This document shows positions 1-8,956 of a DNA stretch of 26,655 nucleotides, piece after piece. Each line of letters begins with the position of its first letter. Position 1 is the first letter of the stretch. A model generated the notes under the pieces. The model had not been told where the DNA came from, did no database searches, and worked only from the letters and a program-made list of their open reading frames with translations. Source of the DNA: Mesostigma viride (lineage: Eukaryota; Streptophyta; Mesostigmatophyceae; Mesostigmatales; Mesostigmataceae); assembly GCA_009746045.1 (NCBI GenBank), contig RPFO01000646.1:1-26655 (forward strand), in the 5' to 3' direction. Position numbers and translations under genes: made by a program.

Positions 1-14
1 GAGCGAGATTATAT

Positions 15-20
15 TATAAT
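15..20 (+). promoter_or_regulatory. Possible -10 box upstream of trnM
   Basis: A perfect TATAAT hexamer lies 10 bases before the tRNA at 31. Plastid tRNA genes are often read by the bacterial-type polymerase from such sites. The matching -35 element would fall before the window, so it cannot be checked. Confidence 0.3.
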
Positions 21-30
21 CACTGTATAA

Positions 31-102
31 GGCTTTGTAGCTCAGCGGTAGAGCAGGGGATTCATAAGCCCAAGGTCGCAGGTTCAAATCCCGCCAGAGC
101 CA
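31..102 (+). tRNA. trnM: tRNA-Met (CAU), elongator-like or Ile2
   Basis: The 72-nt sequence folds as a cloverleaf with acceptor GGCTTTG/CAGAGCC (one G-U pair), D stem GCTC/GAGC, loop TTCATAA with anticodon CAU, T loop TTCAAAT and discriminator A. The first acceptor pair is G-C, unlike bacterial-type initiator tRNAs, so this is elongator Met or the lysidine-modified Ile tRNA, which sequence alone does not separate. The anticodon stem has two mismatches (positions 27-43 and 31-39) and the T stem one A-C mismatch. That is more than expected in a working plastid tRNA and may reflect base errors near the contig start. Confidence 0.8.
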
Positions 103-138
103 TTGAAAAGATAAAAATATATAAAGTATTTTTTATTA

Positions 139-210
139 AGCGGTATAACGGGAATCGAACCCGTCTCTCCAGTTTGGAAAACTGGGGCATTACCACTATG
201 CAATATCCGC
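139..210 (-). tRNA. trnG: tRNA-Gly (UCC)
   Basis: Read on the minus strand, the 72 nt give D stem GCAT/ATGC, anticodon stem CCAGT/ACTGG around loop TTTCCAA (anticodon UCC) and T arm ACGGG/CCCGT with loop TTCGATT. The 5' acceptor strand GCGGATA requires TATCCGC on the 3' side, but the sequence reads TATACCGC: one extra base at 144. Removing it restores seven perfect pairs, so this is probably a sequence error rather than a dead gene. The gene is intronless, unlike trnG(UCC) of land plants. It diverges from chlI across a 516-base spacer. Confidence 0.85.
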
Positions 211-726
211 AATAAATTATTTGAAATAATTACCTATATGTAATAGTAACTGATAAAAAAATGAAAATAAAATTATTTTTTTAGAAAAATTATTCTATTA
301 ACATTTTATAATTCTAAAAATATTTAAAAATAAAATTTCTTTTTAATAGATATAGAAAAAATTGTTTATGTATTTTTTCTATATCTTAAGTATTTCTTTC
401 AAAATATGACATTATGATTTCTATTTTTTAATAAAATATCTCATATAATAAATGAAATATATCATTCTAATTTATTAGAATATGTTATCTTGATATGGAT
501 CAATATATTGGTCTTATAATAAACATATATGGATAGTAATTTTAGTACATATTGTATATAGATTAGGTTTTCTACTTTTAATATGTAAATATATAATAAA
601 TTGCTACTATAATTGAAAGTAATATTTTACAATGACAAATTATTATTAGTTAATATTAATTTAGTCCTAATAAATGAATTATTGATTTATAATTCATTTT
701 CCTATACATGTAATTAGAAAAATAAA
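211..726. other. AT-rich spacer between trnG and chlI
   Basis: This 516-base spacer lies between divergently transcribed trnG and chlI and has no credible reading frame. It holds a perfect 15-bp hairpin (348-386) and a short palindrome around 465-480. A TATAAT at 608-613 has no convincing -35 partner. Promoters for both flanking genes should lie here, but I cannot place them with confidence. Confidence 0.6.
348..386. repeat. Perfect 15-bp inverted repeat
   Basis: The arm at 348-362 (AGATATAGAAAAAAT) is exactly complementary to 372-386, with a 9-base loop. It lies upstream of both trnG and chlI, so it is not an obvious terminator for either gene. It could be a chlI leader hairpin, a cruciform or a chance AT-rich palindrome. 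Confidence 0.6.
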
Positions 727-1809
727 ATGAGCACCATAGATTTAATTAAAAATGTAACAAAAAGAGAAGAGCGTCCTGTTTATCCTTTCACTGCGATTGT
801 GGGTCAAGAAGAAATGAAATTAGCATTAATTTTGAATGTAATTGATCCAGATATTGGTGGTGTTATGATTATGGGAGATCGAGGCACAGGAAAATCTACA
901 ACTATAAGAGCTTTAGTTGATTTATTACCAGAAATAGAAGTGGTAACAAATGATCCATTTAATTCAGATCCACGTGATCCAGATTTAATGAGTGATGAAG
1001 TAAGAGAAAAATTAATAATAAACAAGAAGTACCTACTATAAAAACTAAAATCAAAATTGTTGATTTACCTCTTGGAGCAACAGAAGATCGTGTTTGTGGA
1101 ACTATTGACATAGAAAGAGCTTTAAATGAAGGAGTAAAAGCATTTGAACCTGGTTTACTTGCTAAAGCAAATAGAGGTATTTTATATGTTGATGAAGTGA
1201 ATTTACTAGATGATCATTTAGTAGATATTTTATTAGATTCTGCTGCTTCTGGCTGGAATACTGTTGAAAGGGAAGGTATTTCTGTAAGACACCCAGCTAA
1301 ATTTATTTTAGTCGGTTCTGGAAATCCAGAAGAAGGTGAACTGCGTCCTCAATTATTAAGACCGCTTTGGTATGCACGCAGAAATACGTACAGTAAAAAA
1401 TCCAGATTTAAGAGTAAAAATTGTAGAAGAAAGATCAAGTTTTGATGAGAATCCTCAAGTTTTTAGAAAAGCATATGAACAATCACAAGAGGATGTCAAA
1501 TCTCAAATTATTCAAGCACGTAAAAATCTAGCTAATGTACAAATGGATAGAGAACTTAGAATTAAAGTCTCTCAAATATGTTCTGAACTAGATGTAGATG
1601 GTTTAAGAGGTGATTTAGTAATTAATCGTGCAGCTAAAGCATTAGCAGCTTTTGAAGGAAGAGATAAAGTTTTACCTAAAGATATATTAAAAATTATTAC
1701 TCTTTGTTTAAGACATAGATTAAGAAAAGATCCTTTAGAATCTATTGATTCTGGTTCTAAAGTAGAAAGTAAGTTCTATGAAGTATTTGGTTTATTAGAA
1801 GAAAACTAA
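727..1809 (+). CDS. chlI: Magnesium chelatase subunit I (two frameshifts)
   Basis: ChlI is the AAA+ ATPase subunit of Mg-chelatase, which inserts Mg2+ into protoporphyrin IX in the stroma with ChlD and ChlH. From the ATG at 727 the frame carries the family N-terminus, Walker A GDRGTGKS (residues 50-57) and later Walker B-like [13 protein letters not shown], then the C-terminal helical domain ending at TAA 1807-1809. About 360 residues fit the usual length. Reading is continuous only across two shifts: one base missing near 1016-1024 (frame lost after VREK, regained before KQEVPTI) and one extra A near 1356-1358, where the family motif [11 protein letters not shown] is broken. All the family's conserved blocks are otherwise intact, so these look like sequencing errors rather than decay. 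No clear Shine-Dalgarno precedes the start. Transcription converges on trnR. Confidence 0.9.
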
Positions 1810-1810
1810 T

Positions 1811-1851
1811 CAAATTAAAATATTTTTTTAATTAAAAAATATTTTAATTTG
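1811..1851. terminator. 18-bp hairpin between convergent chlI and trnR
   Basis: The arm at 1811-1828 pairs perfectly with 1834-1851 around a 5-base loop. It starts one base after the chlI stop and ends six bases before the trnR 3' end. It could define the RNA 3' end from both directions. Slightly altered copies occur at 20563-20605 and 21165-21206. Confidence 0.7.
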
Positions 1852-1856
1852 CATAA

Positions 1857-1928
1857 AAGGCTTAGTAGGATTCGAACCTACACTGGAAACTTAGAAGGTT
1901 TCTGTCCTATCCTTTAGACGATAAGCCC
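1857..1928 (-). tRNA. trnR: tRNA-Arg (UCU)
   Basis: On the minus strand this 72-nt cloverleaf has acceptor GGGCTTA/TAAGCCT (first pair G-U), loop CTTCTAA with anticodon UCU, and T arm GTAGG-TTCGAAT-CCTAC. The discriminator is T in this copy but G in the copies at 20486 and 21212, so T is probably a base error. It lies 24 bases downstream of trnV in the same direction. Confidence 0.92.
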
Positions 1929-1952
1929 AATAGAAACTAATATTTGGGTCAA

Positions 1953-2024
1953 TGGGCGGTACTGGACTTGAACCAGTGACCACCTGCTTGTAAGGCAGGC
2001 GCTCTACCACTGAGCTAACCGCCC
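1953..2024 (-). tRNA. trnV: tRNA-Val (UAC)
   Basis: This perfect 72-nt cloverleaf on the minus strand has acceptor GGGCGGT/ACCGCCC, D stem GCTC/GAGC, anticodon stem CCTGC/GCAGG with UAC, T arm CACTGG/CCAGT and discriminator A. The gene is intronless, unlike trnV(UAC) of land plants. It lies downstream of atpA in the same direction and upstream of trnR. Confidence 0.95.
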
Positions 2025-2050
2025 TTTAATATTAGTATATATATAACATA

Positions 2051-2142
2051 TTTTAGTTTAGCTTTTTTAAAAAGCTAAAATACAAATGTGATTGTATAGT
2101 GTACTAAACAATCACATTTGTAAAAACTATACAATCACATTT
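2051..2142. terminator. Paired, mutually exclusive hairpins after atpA
   Basis: Two perfect stems compete for one arm. 2081-2095 pairs with 2108-2122 (15 bp), while 2084-2100 pairs with 2126-2142 (17 bp). A third short stem built on AAAAGCTAAAA/TTTTAGCTTTT lies at about 2051-2080. On the minus strand they begin 47 bases after the atpA stop and before trnV, so they could stabilise or terminate the atp transcript. Confidence 0.65.
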
Positions 2143-2188
2143 TTGTTTCAATAAAATAAGTTATTAAATTATACAAATAATTTCTTTA

Positions 2189-3706
2189 CTACGCACCTGC
2201 TGCAAATACTTTTTTGTATTCATTAATAGCTTCTTTCATCATGCCTTCAGTTTCTGGTGTCACAGCTTTTGAAGAATTAATGTTATTAATAATTGCTGCT
2301 TTACTAGTAATTACATAATTTCTTAGACCAGCAAGGAATTTTTTAACATCTTCAATTGCGATGGAATCTAAATAACCATTAACACCAGCATAAATAGTTA
2401 AAACTTGTTGTGCAACAGGTAATGGACTAGATTGAGCTTGTTTTAATAATTCACGTAATCTTCTACCTCTTGCTAACTGATTTTGTGTAGCTTTATCAAG
2501 ATCAGAAGCAAATTGAGCAAAAGCTTCTAATTCTGCAAATTGAGCTAATTCAAGTTTTAATTTTCCTGCTACTTGTTTCATAGCTTTAATTTGTGCAGCA
2601 GAACCTACACGTGAAACAGAAATACCTACGTTAATAGCTGGACGAATACCTGAGTTAAATAAATCTGCAGATAAGAAAATTTGTCCATCTGTAATTGAAA
2701 TAACATTAGTAGGAATATATGCTGCTACGTCTCCAGCTTGAGTCTCAATAATAGGTAAAGCAGTCATACTACCTTCACCTAAAGCATTACTTAATTTAGC
2801 AGCTCTTTCTAATAAACGAGAATGTAAGTAAAATACATCACCTGGATAAGCTTCACGTCCTGGTGGTCTTCTAAGTAGAAGTGACATTTCTCGATAAGCT
2901 TGTGCTTGTTTAGAAAGATCATCATAAATAACTAAAGTATGACGACCACTATACATAAAAAATTCTGCAAGAGTAGCGCCTGTGTAAGGAGCTAGATATT
3001 GTAAAGTTGCAGGTGCATTAGCATTTTCTGCAACAATGATTGTATATGCCATTGCACCATTTTCTTCTAAAGTAGAAACTACTTGAGCCACAGAAGAAGC
3101 TTTTTGACCAATAGCTACATATACACAAATAACATTTTGACCCTTTTGATTTAAAATGGTGTCAATTGCAACAGCAGTTTTGCCAGTTTGTCTATCACCA
3201 ATAATTAATTCTCTTTGTCCACGTCCAATTGGAATCATAGCATCTACAGATACTAATCCAGTTTGTAATGGTTCATAAACTGAACGTCGAGAAATAATTC
3301 CTGGAGCAGGAGATTCAATTAAACGTGTTTCAGAAGAAGGAATATCTCCTTTTCCATCAATAGGACGAGCTAAGGCATCTACAACACGACCAATATAACT
3401 TTCTCCAATTGGAATTTGAGCAATTTTTCCAGTAGCTTTTACACGACTTCCTTCTTGAATGCTAAAACCGTCTCCCATAAGTACGGCTCCAACATTATTA
3501 GATTCTAGATTTAATGCAATTCCTACTGTACCATCTTCAAATTCTAATAATTCGCCAGCCATTGCTTTGGCTAGACCATAAATTCTTGCAATACCATCAC
3601 CTACTTGAAGTACTGTACCTGTATTAACAACTTTTACTTCTTGATTGTATTGCTCAATCTGCTTACGGATAACACTACTAATTTCTTCTGGTTGAATCTT
3701 GATCAT
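2189..3706 (-). CDS. atpA: ATP synthase CF1 subunit alpha
   Basis: AtpA is the non-catalytic nucleotide-binding subunit of the thylakoid ATP synthase CF1 head, where three copies alternate with beta. The 505-residue product has the usual length. It shows a beta-barrel N-domain, Walker A GDRQTGKT (170-177), Walker B-like TLVIYDD (257-263), the signature [10 protein letters not shown] (356-365) and the arginine finger R366. The start is the ATG at 3706, giving [10 protein letters not shown], which matches family N-termini; an in-frame TTG six bases earlier would add only two residues. It is the last protein gene of the atpI-H-F-A run, 61 bases after atpF. This copy is uninterrupted. Confidence 0.97.
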   Translation of the reverse strand: MIKIQPEEISSVIRKQIEQYNQEVKVVNTGTVLQVGDGIARIYGLAKAMAGELLEFEDGTVGIALNLESNNVGAVLMGDGFSIQEGSRVKATGKIAQIPIGESYIGRVVDALARPIDGKGDIPSSETRLIESPAPGIISRRSVYEPLQTGLVSVDAMIPIGRGQRELIIGDRQTGKTAVAIDTILNQKGQNVICVYVAIGQKASSVAQVVSTLEENGAMAYTIIVAENANAPATLQYLAPYTGATLAEFFMYSGRHTLVIYDDLSKQAQAYREMSLLLRRPPGREAYPGDVFYLHSRLLERAAKLSNALGEGSMTALPIIETQAGDVAAYIPTNVISITDGQIFLSADLFNSGIRPAINVGISVSRVGSAAQIKAMKQVAGKLKLELAQFAELEAFAQFASDLDKATQNQLARGRRLRELLKQAQSSPLPVAQQVLTIYAGVNGYLDSIAIEDVKKFLAGLRNYVITSKAAIINNINSSKAVTPETEGMMKEAINEYKKVFAAGA

Positions 3707-3767
3707 TGGCAATTTTGTTCAATTACAGTTTGTTTGTCGCAAAAAAAAAATATTTCTCTAAAAATTT

Positions 3768-4328
3768 CTAAACATCATTAGGAGTTACTAAACGTCCTAA
3801 TAATCCAATATTTAAACGAGTTACTCTTTTTTGTAAGCGGCGATTTAGACGACTTTTTGATTGTTCTAATGCTCTTTGCAGTGCTAATCTAATGACTTGT
3901 CTTCTTATTTCACTAATGGCTTTTTCTTCTTCAAAAGATATAGTTGCTTGTTTCATATCAAGAAGTTTTTTTGTATCTTCTTTAATAAGATTCATTAAAC
4001 CAACTTCTATCTCACTGGCTGTTTTTTTACTTTGTGCAAGAATTTGATCTGCTTCTAATTTAGCTTGTTCGAATTCATTTTGTGCTTGTTGTAATTTTTC
4101 TGCCGCCTCTTTATATCTTTCATCAGCATCATTAATACTTTGTAATATATTTTGTTGACGATTTTGTAATAGAGACACAAAAAATTCACGGCCTGAAGTT
4201 AATAGAATTCCAAGTACCACTGCTAAATTAAGAATGTTGGTTTCAAAAATATCTGTATTAAAACCAAAACCCTCTGCCAAAGACATCCTAGACAAAATCG
4301 TAAATATGTTTGTGAGAATATCTGTCAT
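3768..4328 (-). CDS. atpF: ATP synthase CF0 subunit b (I)
   Basis: AtpF is the stator stalk subunit that links the membrane sector to the CF1 head. The 186-residue product has a hydrophobic membrane segment at about 29-46 (ILNLAVVLGILL), then a long charged, Gln/Glu/Lys-rich helix expected to form a coiled coil, and a basic C-terminus. Its length matches the family. No intron interrupts the gene, unlike land-plant atpF. It sits between atpH and atpA, with no atpG or atpD beside it. The start ATG follows a weak purine-rich stretch (AGGATAAA). Confidence 0.95.
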   Translation of the reverse strand: MTDILTNIFTILSRMSLAEGFGFNTDIFETNILNLAVVLGILLTSGREFFVSLLQNRQQNILQSINDADERYKEAAEKLQQAQNEFEQAKLEADQILAQSKKTASEIEVGLMNLIKEDTKKLLDMKQATISFEEEKAISEIRRQVIRLALQRALEQSKSRLNRRLQKRVTRLNIGLLGRLVTPNDV

Positions 4329-4492
4329 TTTATCCTATTTGATTCATTTTTTTTGGTCATAGACCCATTGACTGAAAATGTCTTCCTATGTGCCCATGTT
4401 GATATTGTCTAATAACAACATGTACTCATGAGCACATTGGCACATGAGTACATGACAGCATAAAACTATAGTTTTATGGGAAAACAAAAAAA
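4329..4492. promoter_or_regulatory. Hairpin-rich atpH-atpF spacer
   Basis: In 164 bases this spacer holds a perfect 20-base palindrome (4459-4478), a 12-bp hairpin (4419-4430 with 4443-4454) and a 7-bp stem (4395-4401 with 4416-4422) that shares bases with it, so the last two cannot form together. On the minus strand this lies just after the atpH stop and before atpF. It could set the 3' end of abundant atpH RNA or a processing site. Copies occur at 13227-13390, 17927-18090 and, damaged, at 23670-23833. Confidence 0.6.
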
Positions 4493-4747
<255 letters not shown>

Positions 4748-4878
4748 TTACTCCAATTCAATGAATTAATAGCAGATTAACAGTTTTTGTTATATAACTA
4801 CAACAATACTGTCAAAGAGAAGTTACATAAAAAAGTTATATATCAAAAAAACAATATAGTTTTTCCAAACTAATTAAA

Positions 4879-5622
4879 TTAATGATGATCTTCTACTGCT
4901 TCTCCAATATATGCAGCTGCTAAAGTTGCGAAAATTAAAGCTTGAATCGCACTTGTGAAAAGACCTAATAACATAAGCGGCATTGGCACAACTAAAGGAA
5001 CTAGAGTAATTAAAACTCCTACTACTAATTCATCAGCAAGAATATTACCAAAAAGTCGGAAGCTTAAAGAAAGTGGTTTTGTAAAATCTTCTAATAAATT
5101 GATAGGTAATAATACTGGAGTTGGTGAAATATATCTTTTGAAATAGCGTAAACCTTTTTTGCTGAAACCTGCATAAAAATATGAAATAGAAGTCAAAAGA
5201 GCCAATGCAGCTGTAGTGTTAATGTCATTTGTAGGTGCTGCTAATTCACCGTTAGGTATTTCAATTAATTTCCAAGGTACAAGGGCACCAGACCAATTAG
5301 ACACGAAAATAAATAAAAAAATAGTTCCTATGAAAGGTACCCAAGAACGATAATCTTCTTCACCTATTTGAGTTTTTGCTAAATCTCTAATAAATTCTAA
5401 AACATATTCAACAAAGTTTTGTGTTCCAGTTGGAATCGTTTGTAAATTTCTAGTTCCAAAAATAGATAAAGAAATAATTATAGTCATTACAAACCAAGAA
5501 ACAAGTAAAACTTGTCCATGAACTTCAAAATCACCAATTTGCCAATAAAAATGTTGACCAACTTCTACTTTAGATAGTTGATATAACATATTAAAATTTT
5601 CCATTGAAGATGGATTAATCAT
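4879..5622 (-). CDS. atpI: ATP synthase CF0 subunit a (IV)
   Basis: AtpI forms the proton half-channels next to the c-ring in the thylakoid membrane. The 247-residue protein has about five hydrophobic segments (near 35-55, 95-115, 135-152, 195-218 and 222-240) and the conserved essential arginine R189 in [16 protein letters not shown]. The C-terminus EDHH is family-like. The start [10 protein letters not shown] follows AAAAGG at some distance; a second ATG seven codons in is possible. It is 136 bases upstream of atpH and begins the atp run after a 421-base spacer from rps2. Confidence 0.97.
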   Translation of the reverse strand: MINPSSMENFNMLYQLSKVEVGQHFYWQIGDFEVHGQVLLVSWFVMTIIISLSIFGTRNLQTIPTGTQNFVEYVLEFIRDLAKTQIGEEDYRSWVPFIGTIFLFIFVSNWSGALVPWKLIEIPNGELAAPTNDINTTAALALLTSISYFYAGFSKKGLRYFKRYISPTPVLLPINLLEDFTKPLSLSFRLFGNILADELVVGVLITLVPLVVPMPLMLLGLFTSAIQALIFATLAAAYIGEAVEDHH

Positions 5623-6043
5623 ATTGAGGAGACCTTTTCTTTTGAAAATACAACAAATGACCTTCTTTATTTAGGAAGTAAGAAGTCTATACGATTCAAA
5701 AATGATAACATAATATTTTCTTCTCTTAATTAACAAATAAAAACAAGAAATTTGCAACTAAAAAAAAAATCTAGTATTAATTATTTTGTTTCTTACTTGT
5801 ATTAAAAAATATTTTTTATTATCATGATTGAATTCTTTAAGTCTAAAAAAATCTATATTTTCTATTTACCACAGAAATAAAAACAAAGAAAAATGACTCA
5901 AAAATAAAGTGCTCTTTTTGTTTTTTTCAAGATAAATGAAGAAAAAAAATTAGATAATAAAAGAATTAAATTTTAAAAACAATATATATTATTTCTAAAT
6001 AATTGTTAATTATTTAGAAATAAACAATTGTTTAGATTATCTA
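5623..6043. other. AT-rich rps2-atpI spacer with hairpin
   Basis: No gene is apparent in these 421 bases. Near the rps2 end is a perfect 15-bp hairpin with a 3-base loop (5990-6022), followed on the minus strand by A/T tracts. The rest probably carries the atpI leader and perhaps a promoter, but no clear -35/-10 pair is visible. The spacer is copied at 11676-12096, 16376-16796 and, damaged, 24957-25364. Confidence 0.6.
5990..6022 (-). terminator. 15-bp hairpin after rps2
   Basis: TATTTCTAAATAATT at 5990-6004 pairs perfectly with 6008-6022 across a GTT loop. It lies 21 bases after the rps2 stop, the usual position for a plastid 3'-end stem-loop. Copies are at 11697-11729, 16397-16429 and, unaltered despite its damaged surroundings, at 25311-25343. 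Confidence 0.7.
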
Positions 6044-6730
6044 TTATTTTACACGTTGTCCTTCATAAATCGCATCTGCTAATTTACTTACAAGCAGATT
6101 AATTGATCTAATTGCATCATCATTAGCTGGAATCGGTAAATCTGCTAAAGTAGGATCACAATTTGTATCTACCAAAGATATCGTAGGAATACCTAGTTTG
6201 ATACATTCTTTAACCGCATTAATTTCTCTTTTTTGGTCAACTATAATTACTACATCAGGCAAATATTTCATATCTTGAAGACCTGATAAATATTTACGTA
6301 ATTTATATAATTGTCTTTTTAAGACTGCAGCTTCTTTTTTAGGAAGAGTATCTAAAATACCATTTTTTTCTTTTTGTTCTAAATCTTTCAATTTTCTAAT
6401 ACGAGTTTTTATAGTAGACCAATTGGTAAGCATACCACCTAACCATCTTTGATTCACATAATGTGATTCAGCACGTAAAGCTTCAGAAGCAATAATATCT
6501 GAAGCTTGACTTTTTGTTCCCACAAATAAAAATTCTTTTCCTTCTTTTGCAGCGTTAAATAAAAAATCACATGCTTCTGATAATAATCTAGCAGTTTGTA
6601 CTAAATCTATAAGATGTATTCCATTGCGATTTCCATAAATATAAGAAGACATTTTTGGATTCCATCCACGAGTTTGATGTCCAAAATGTACTCCAGCTTC
6701 CATCATTTCTTCTAATCCAACACTTTTCAT
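6044..6730 (-). CDS. rps2: 30S ribosomal protein S2
   Basis: Rps2 is a plastid small-subunit ribosomal protein of the S2/uS2 family. The 228-residue product has the family length. Hallmarks are [15 protein letters not shown] (about 13-27), the HLIDLVQT and LFVGTKSQA strands, the [14 protein letters not shown] block, and PDVVIIVDQ...[14 protein letters not shown] in the C-terminal half. AGAAGGA lies 11 bases before the ATG and is a good ribosome-binding site. It follows rpoC2 by 129 bases, the ancestral cyanobacterial and plastid order, and precedes atpI. Confidence 0.97.
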   Translation of the reverse strand: MKSVGLEEMMEAGVHFGHQTRGWNPKMSSYIYGNRNGIHLIDLVQTARLLSEACDFLFNAAKEGKEFLFVGTKSQASDIIASEALRAESHYVNQRWLGGMLTNWSTIKTRIRKLKDLEQKEKNGILDTLPKKEAAVLKRQLYKLRKYLSGLQDMKYLPDVVIIVDQKREINAVKECIKLGIPTISLVDTNCDPTLADLPIPANDDAIRSINLLVSKLADAIYEGQRVK

Positions 6731-6859
6731 TTGTATTTATGTCCTTCTTTTATTTAAAAAAGATAATATTAATATTATGGATTATTACTAAAATAAGTTT
6801 TAATATATTGTTTATTTATTGTTACTAATGTTTTTTTTTTCTAAACTACTTATTCACGA

Positions 6860-8762
6860 CTAGTCAAAAATAATATCTTCAAAATTATATTCAGCATTTT
6901 TTTGTTCTATTCTCTTATGTTGTGAATTAGAACTATATGCTAAATTATAAGAATTAGAAAGAGAAAGATCTCGTGAATACATTTTATCATGCACATTAAA
7001 GCCAGTGCCTGCTGGAATGAGTCTACCTATAATTACATTTTCTTTTAACCCTCTAAGCCAATCAGTTTTTCCTTCAATAGCCGCTTTAGTCAATACACGT
7101 GTTGTTTCTTGAAAACTTGCTGCAGATATAAAACTTTCCGTATTTAAAGAAGCTTTAGTAATACCTAATACAATTGGTTTATATTTGGCGTGAACAGATA
7201 CATTTCTATTCATGTTTTCAATTCTATGCAATTCAATTAATTCACCAGGTAATAAAGTTGTGTCTCCACCTTCTTCTATCATTACCTTGGAAGTCATTTG
7301 TCTTACAATAACTTCTATATGTTTATCTGAAATATGTACACCTTGTGCTTTGTAAACAGATTGAACCTCATTAACTAAAAATAATTGAAGTTTTTCAAAA
7401 CTTTTTTTAGCCGCTTTTTGAATACCATATTTTTCAGTTGCTTCATCAAAAAAAGATTGTAAAAGATCATGTAAATTATTAGGTAAAGGTTTCAATCCTT
7501 TTGTTCTACGAGCTTCTAGTAATTCTTCAATTCTTGGAAGACCTTGAACAATATCTCCAGTTTTTGATTGCTCAAAAATTAACATTACCAAAGTATCACC
7601 AGATTTTACAAAATCACCATCATCTACGTATAAAACAGCTTCGGAAGAAACAAGATAAGGTCTTGCTAATCGTAAAGTCACTCTATTAGCTTGCAATTGA
7701 ATAACTTGTCCAGATTGAGGTGCTAAAATACCTGGTACAATTTCTTTTCCTTTATGAACTAAATCACCTAATTGAAAAAATTCATATGCATTTTTTACAA
7801 ACAAAGTCATTTGATCATGTTCATTCATAATTAAAAAAGACTTTTGTTCTTCAAAATTTTTATTTGATTGTCTAACTTCTCCATGATCTTTTGCTATAAT
7901 TTCAGTTTTAGCAAGAATAGTGCCAGGTATTATATAGTTGTTAAATTTTCTTACTAATCTAGTCACATTTTGATAACTTTGAAAATCTATTATTTGATTC
8001 AAATCAATCATTAAATATTCAAACATCTTGATTTGTAATAATTTATTTTCTATTAGATTTAAGGTGACATTTAATTTATGTAAATGTGAATCAATTTCTA
8101 ATCGTAAAAATATTTTTGCGATTTCCATTGATTGCCAAGCATGAATTCTTTGACCATCTTTGTAACAAATATGAATAGAAGGTTGAATAGAAATATTTTG
8201 TTTTAACTGATATTGAGCTTCCAATTTTTTTAATTCTGTTGAATTAGGAATTAAAAACTGTACCACAGGTCGAATAAGTAATGCAGATCCTGAAGACAAA
8301 TTGACATTTTCTAAATAGACCAGTTCTTCTGCAATAATACCATCACATATTTCTTCACCTGCTTGAATTAATGTCTGATGCTTATCTAAAACTTGAGAAA
8401 AATCAATAGGTCTATAAATTTTGCCTGGTTTTATAACTACCTCACGCAAAATATCATTAGTTTGAGAGACTTGGGCTAAACCACTACTATGACAAATCAA
8501 ATCTTTAATAATTTGAGTTCCAGCTTCTACATATTCACAATCTCTCACCATCAAAAGAGAAGCATCTTTATTAATTAAATGAGTTTCTTCAGGAATCCAC
8601 ATAATGATTCCACCTTTACGTACAGGATAAGATTGTGTAACTATATCATATTCATCAACTTCAATTTCAGAAGAGTATTTAAGAATTCCTCCTGTATTAG
8701 TTAAATAAGTTTTAGTAACAAATTTAGCAATAATTTGATTATTTTTTATAACATTATTAGAT
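6860..8762 (-). CDS. rpoC2: RNA polymerase beta'' subunit, 3' part, block A
   Basis: RpoC2 is the beta'' subunit of the plastid-encoded RNA polymerase, equal to the C-terminal part of bacterial beta'. This copy covers about 634 codons to the TAG at 6860. Family blocks include the sandwich-like middle region ([20 protein letters not shown]), [46 protein letters not shown] and the strongly conserved end [46 protein letters not shown]. The ATG at 8602 is internal: the frame stays open to 8762, where the sequence turns back on itself, so the true N-terminal half is missing through the break. Confidence 0.95.
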
Positions 8763-8956
8763 CAATATGGGTCAATATGGGGAATTTTACAAACTTCAGA
8801 AAATAATTTGACAATAGATAACAGTAATTCTTATTTATATGTCTTGAATTCTTCAATGACAATCATAAATGCATATTTATCTCACATCAAAAATGCACGT
8901 AGTGAAGCTTATATTTTGACTGATGATTTGAATCAGAAATTTTTTATGCAAGTAGA
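8763..8956. other. Fold-back loop between the two large inverted arms
   Basis: This is the only sequence between arms 2009-8762 and 8957-15707. It is plus-strand rpoC2 coding sequence found once in the window. It continues in frame into the second arm, while its left edge joins abruptly to reverse-strand rpoC2 at GAT. The break overlaps two direct copies of TCAATATGGG (8762-8771 and 8772-8781). Arm, short unique loop, arm is the form expected of a fold-back chimera. Confidence 0.85.

Noticed and set aside
1197-1445. A separate small gene between two parts of chlI
   Set aside because: It is the middle part of ChlI (Walker B region) in a shifted frame; family sequence is continuous across both shifts.
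2081-2142. CRISPR-like repeats after atpA
   Set aside because: Only two direct and one inverted short arm, with no regular spacers; this is a hairpin region of a transcript 3' end.
4955-5146. 63-codon frame antisense to atpI, repeated at 12573-12764 and 17273-17464
   Set aside because: Its recurrence only reflects the copied atpI; it has no independent evidence of coding.
7501-7689. Plus-strand 62-codon frame inside rpoC2, mirrored at 10030-10218
   Set aside because: It is the antisense shadow of the conserved rpoC2 coding region, with no ribosome-binding site and no family features.
8602-8602. ATG at 8602 (minus) as the true start of a 580-residue protein
   Set aside because: The frame remains open upstream to the fold-back point, and block B shows the upstream residues continuing the same RpoC2 protein, so this ATG is internal.
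8808-8810. TTG at 8808 as start of a 683-residue protein
   Set aside because: In-frame RpoC2-like codons continue upstream to 8760; the gene is cut by the junction, not begun here.
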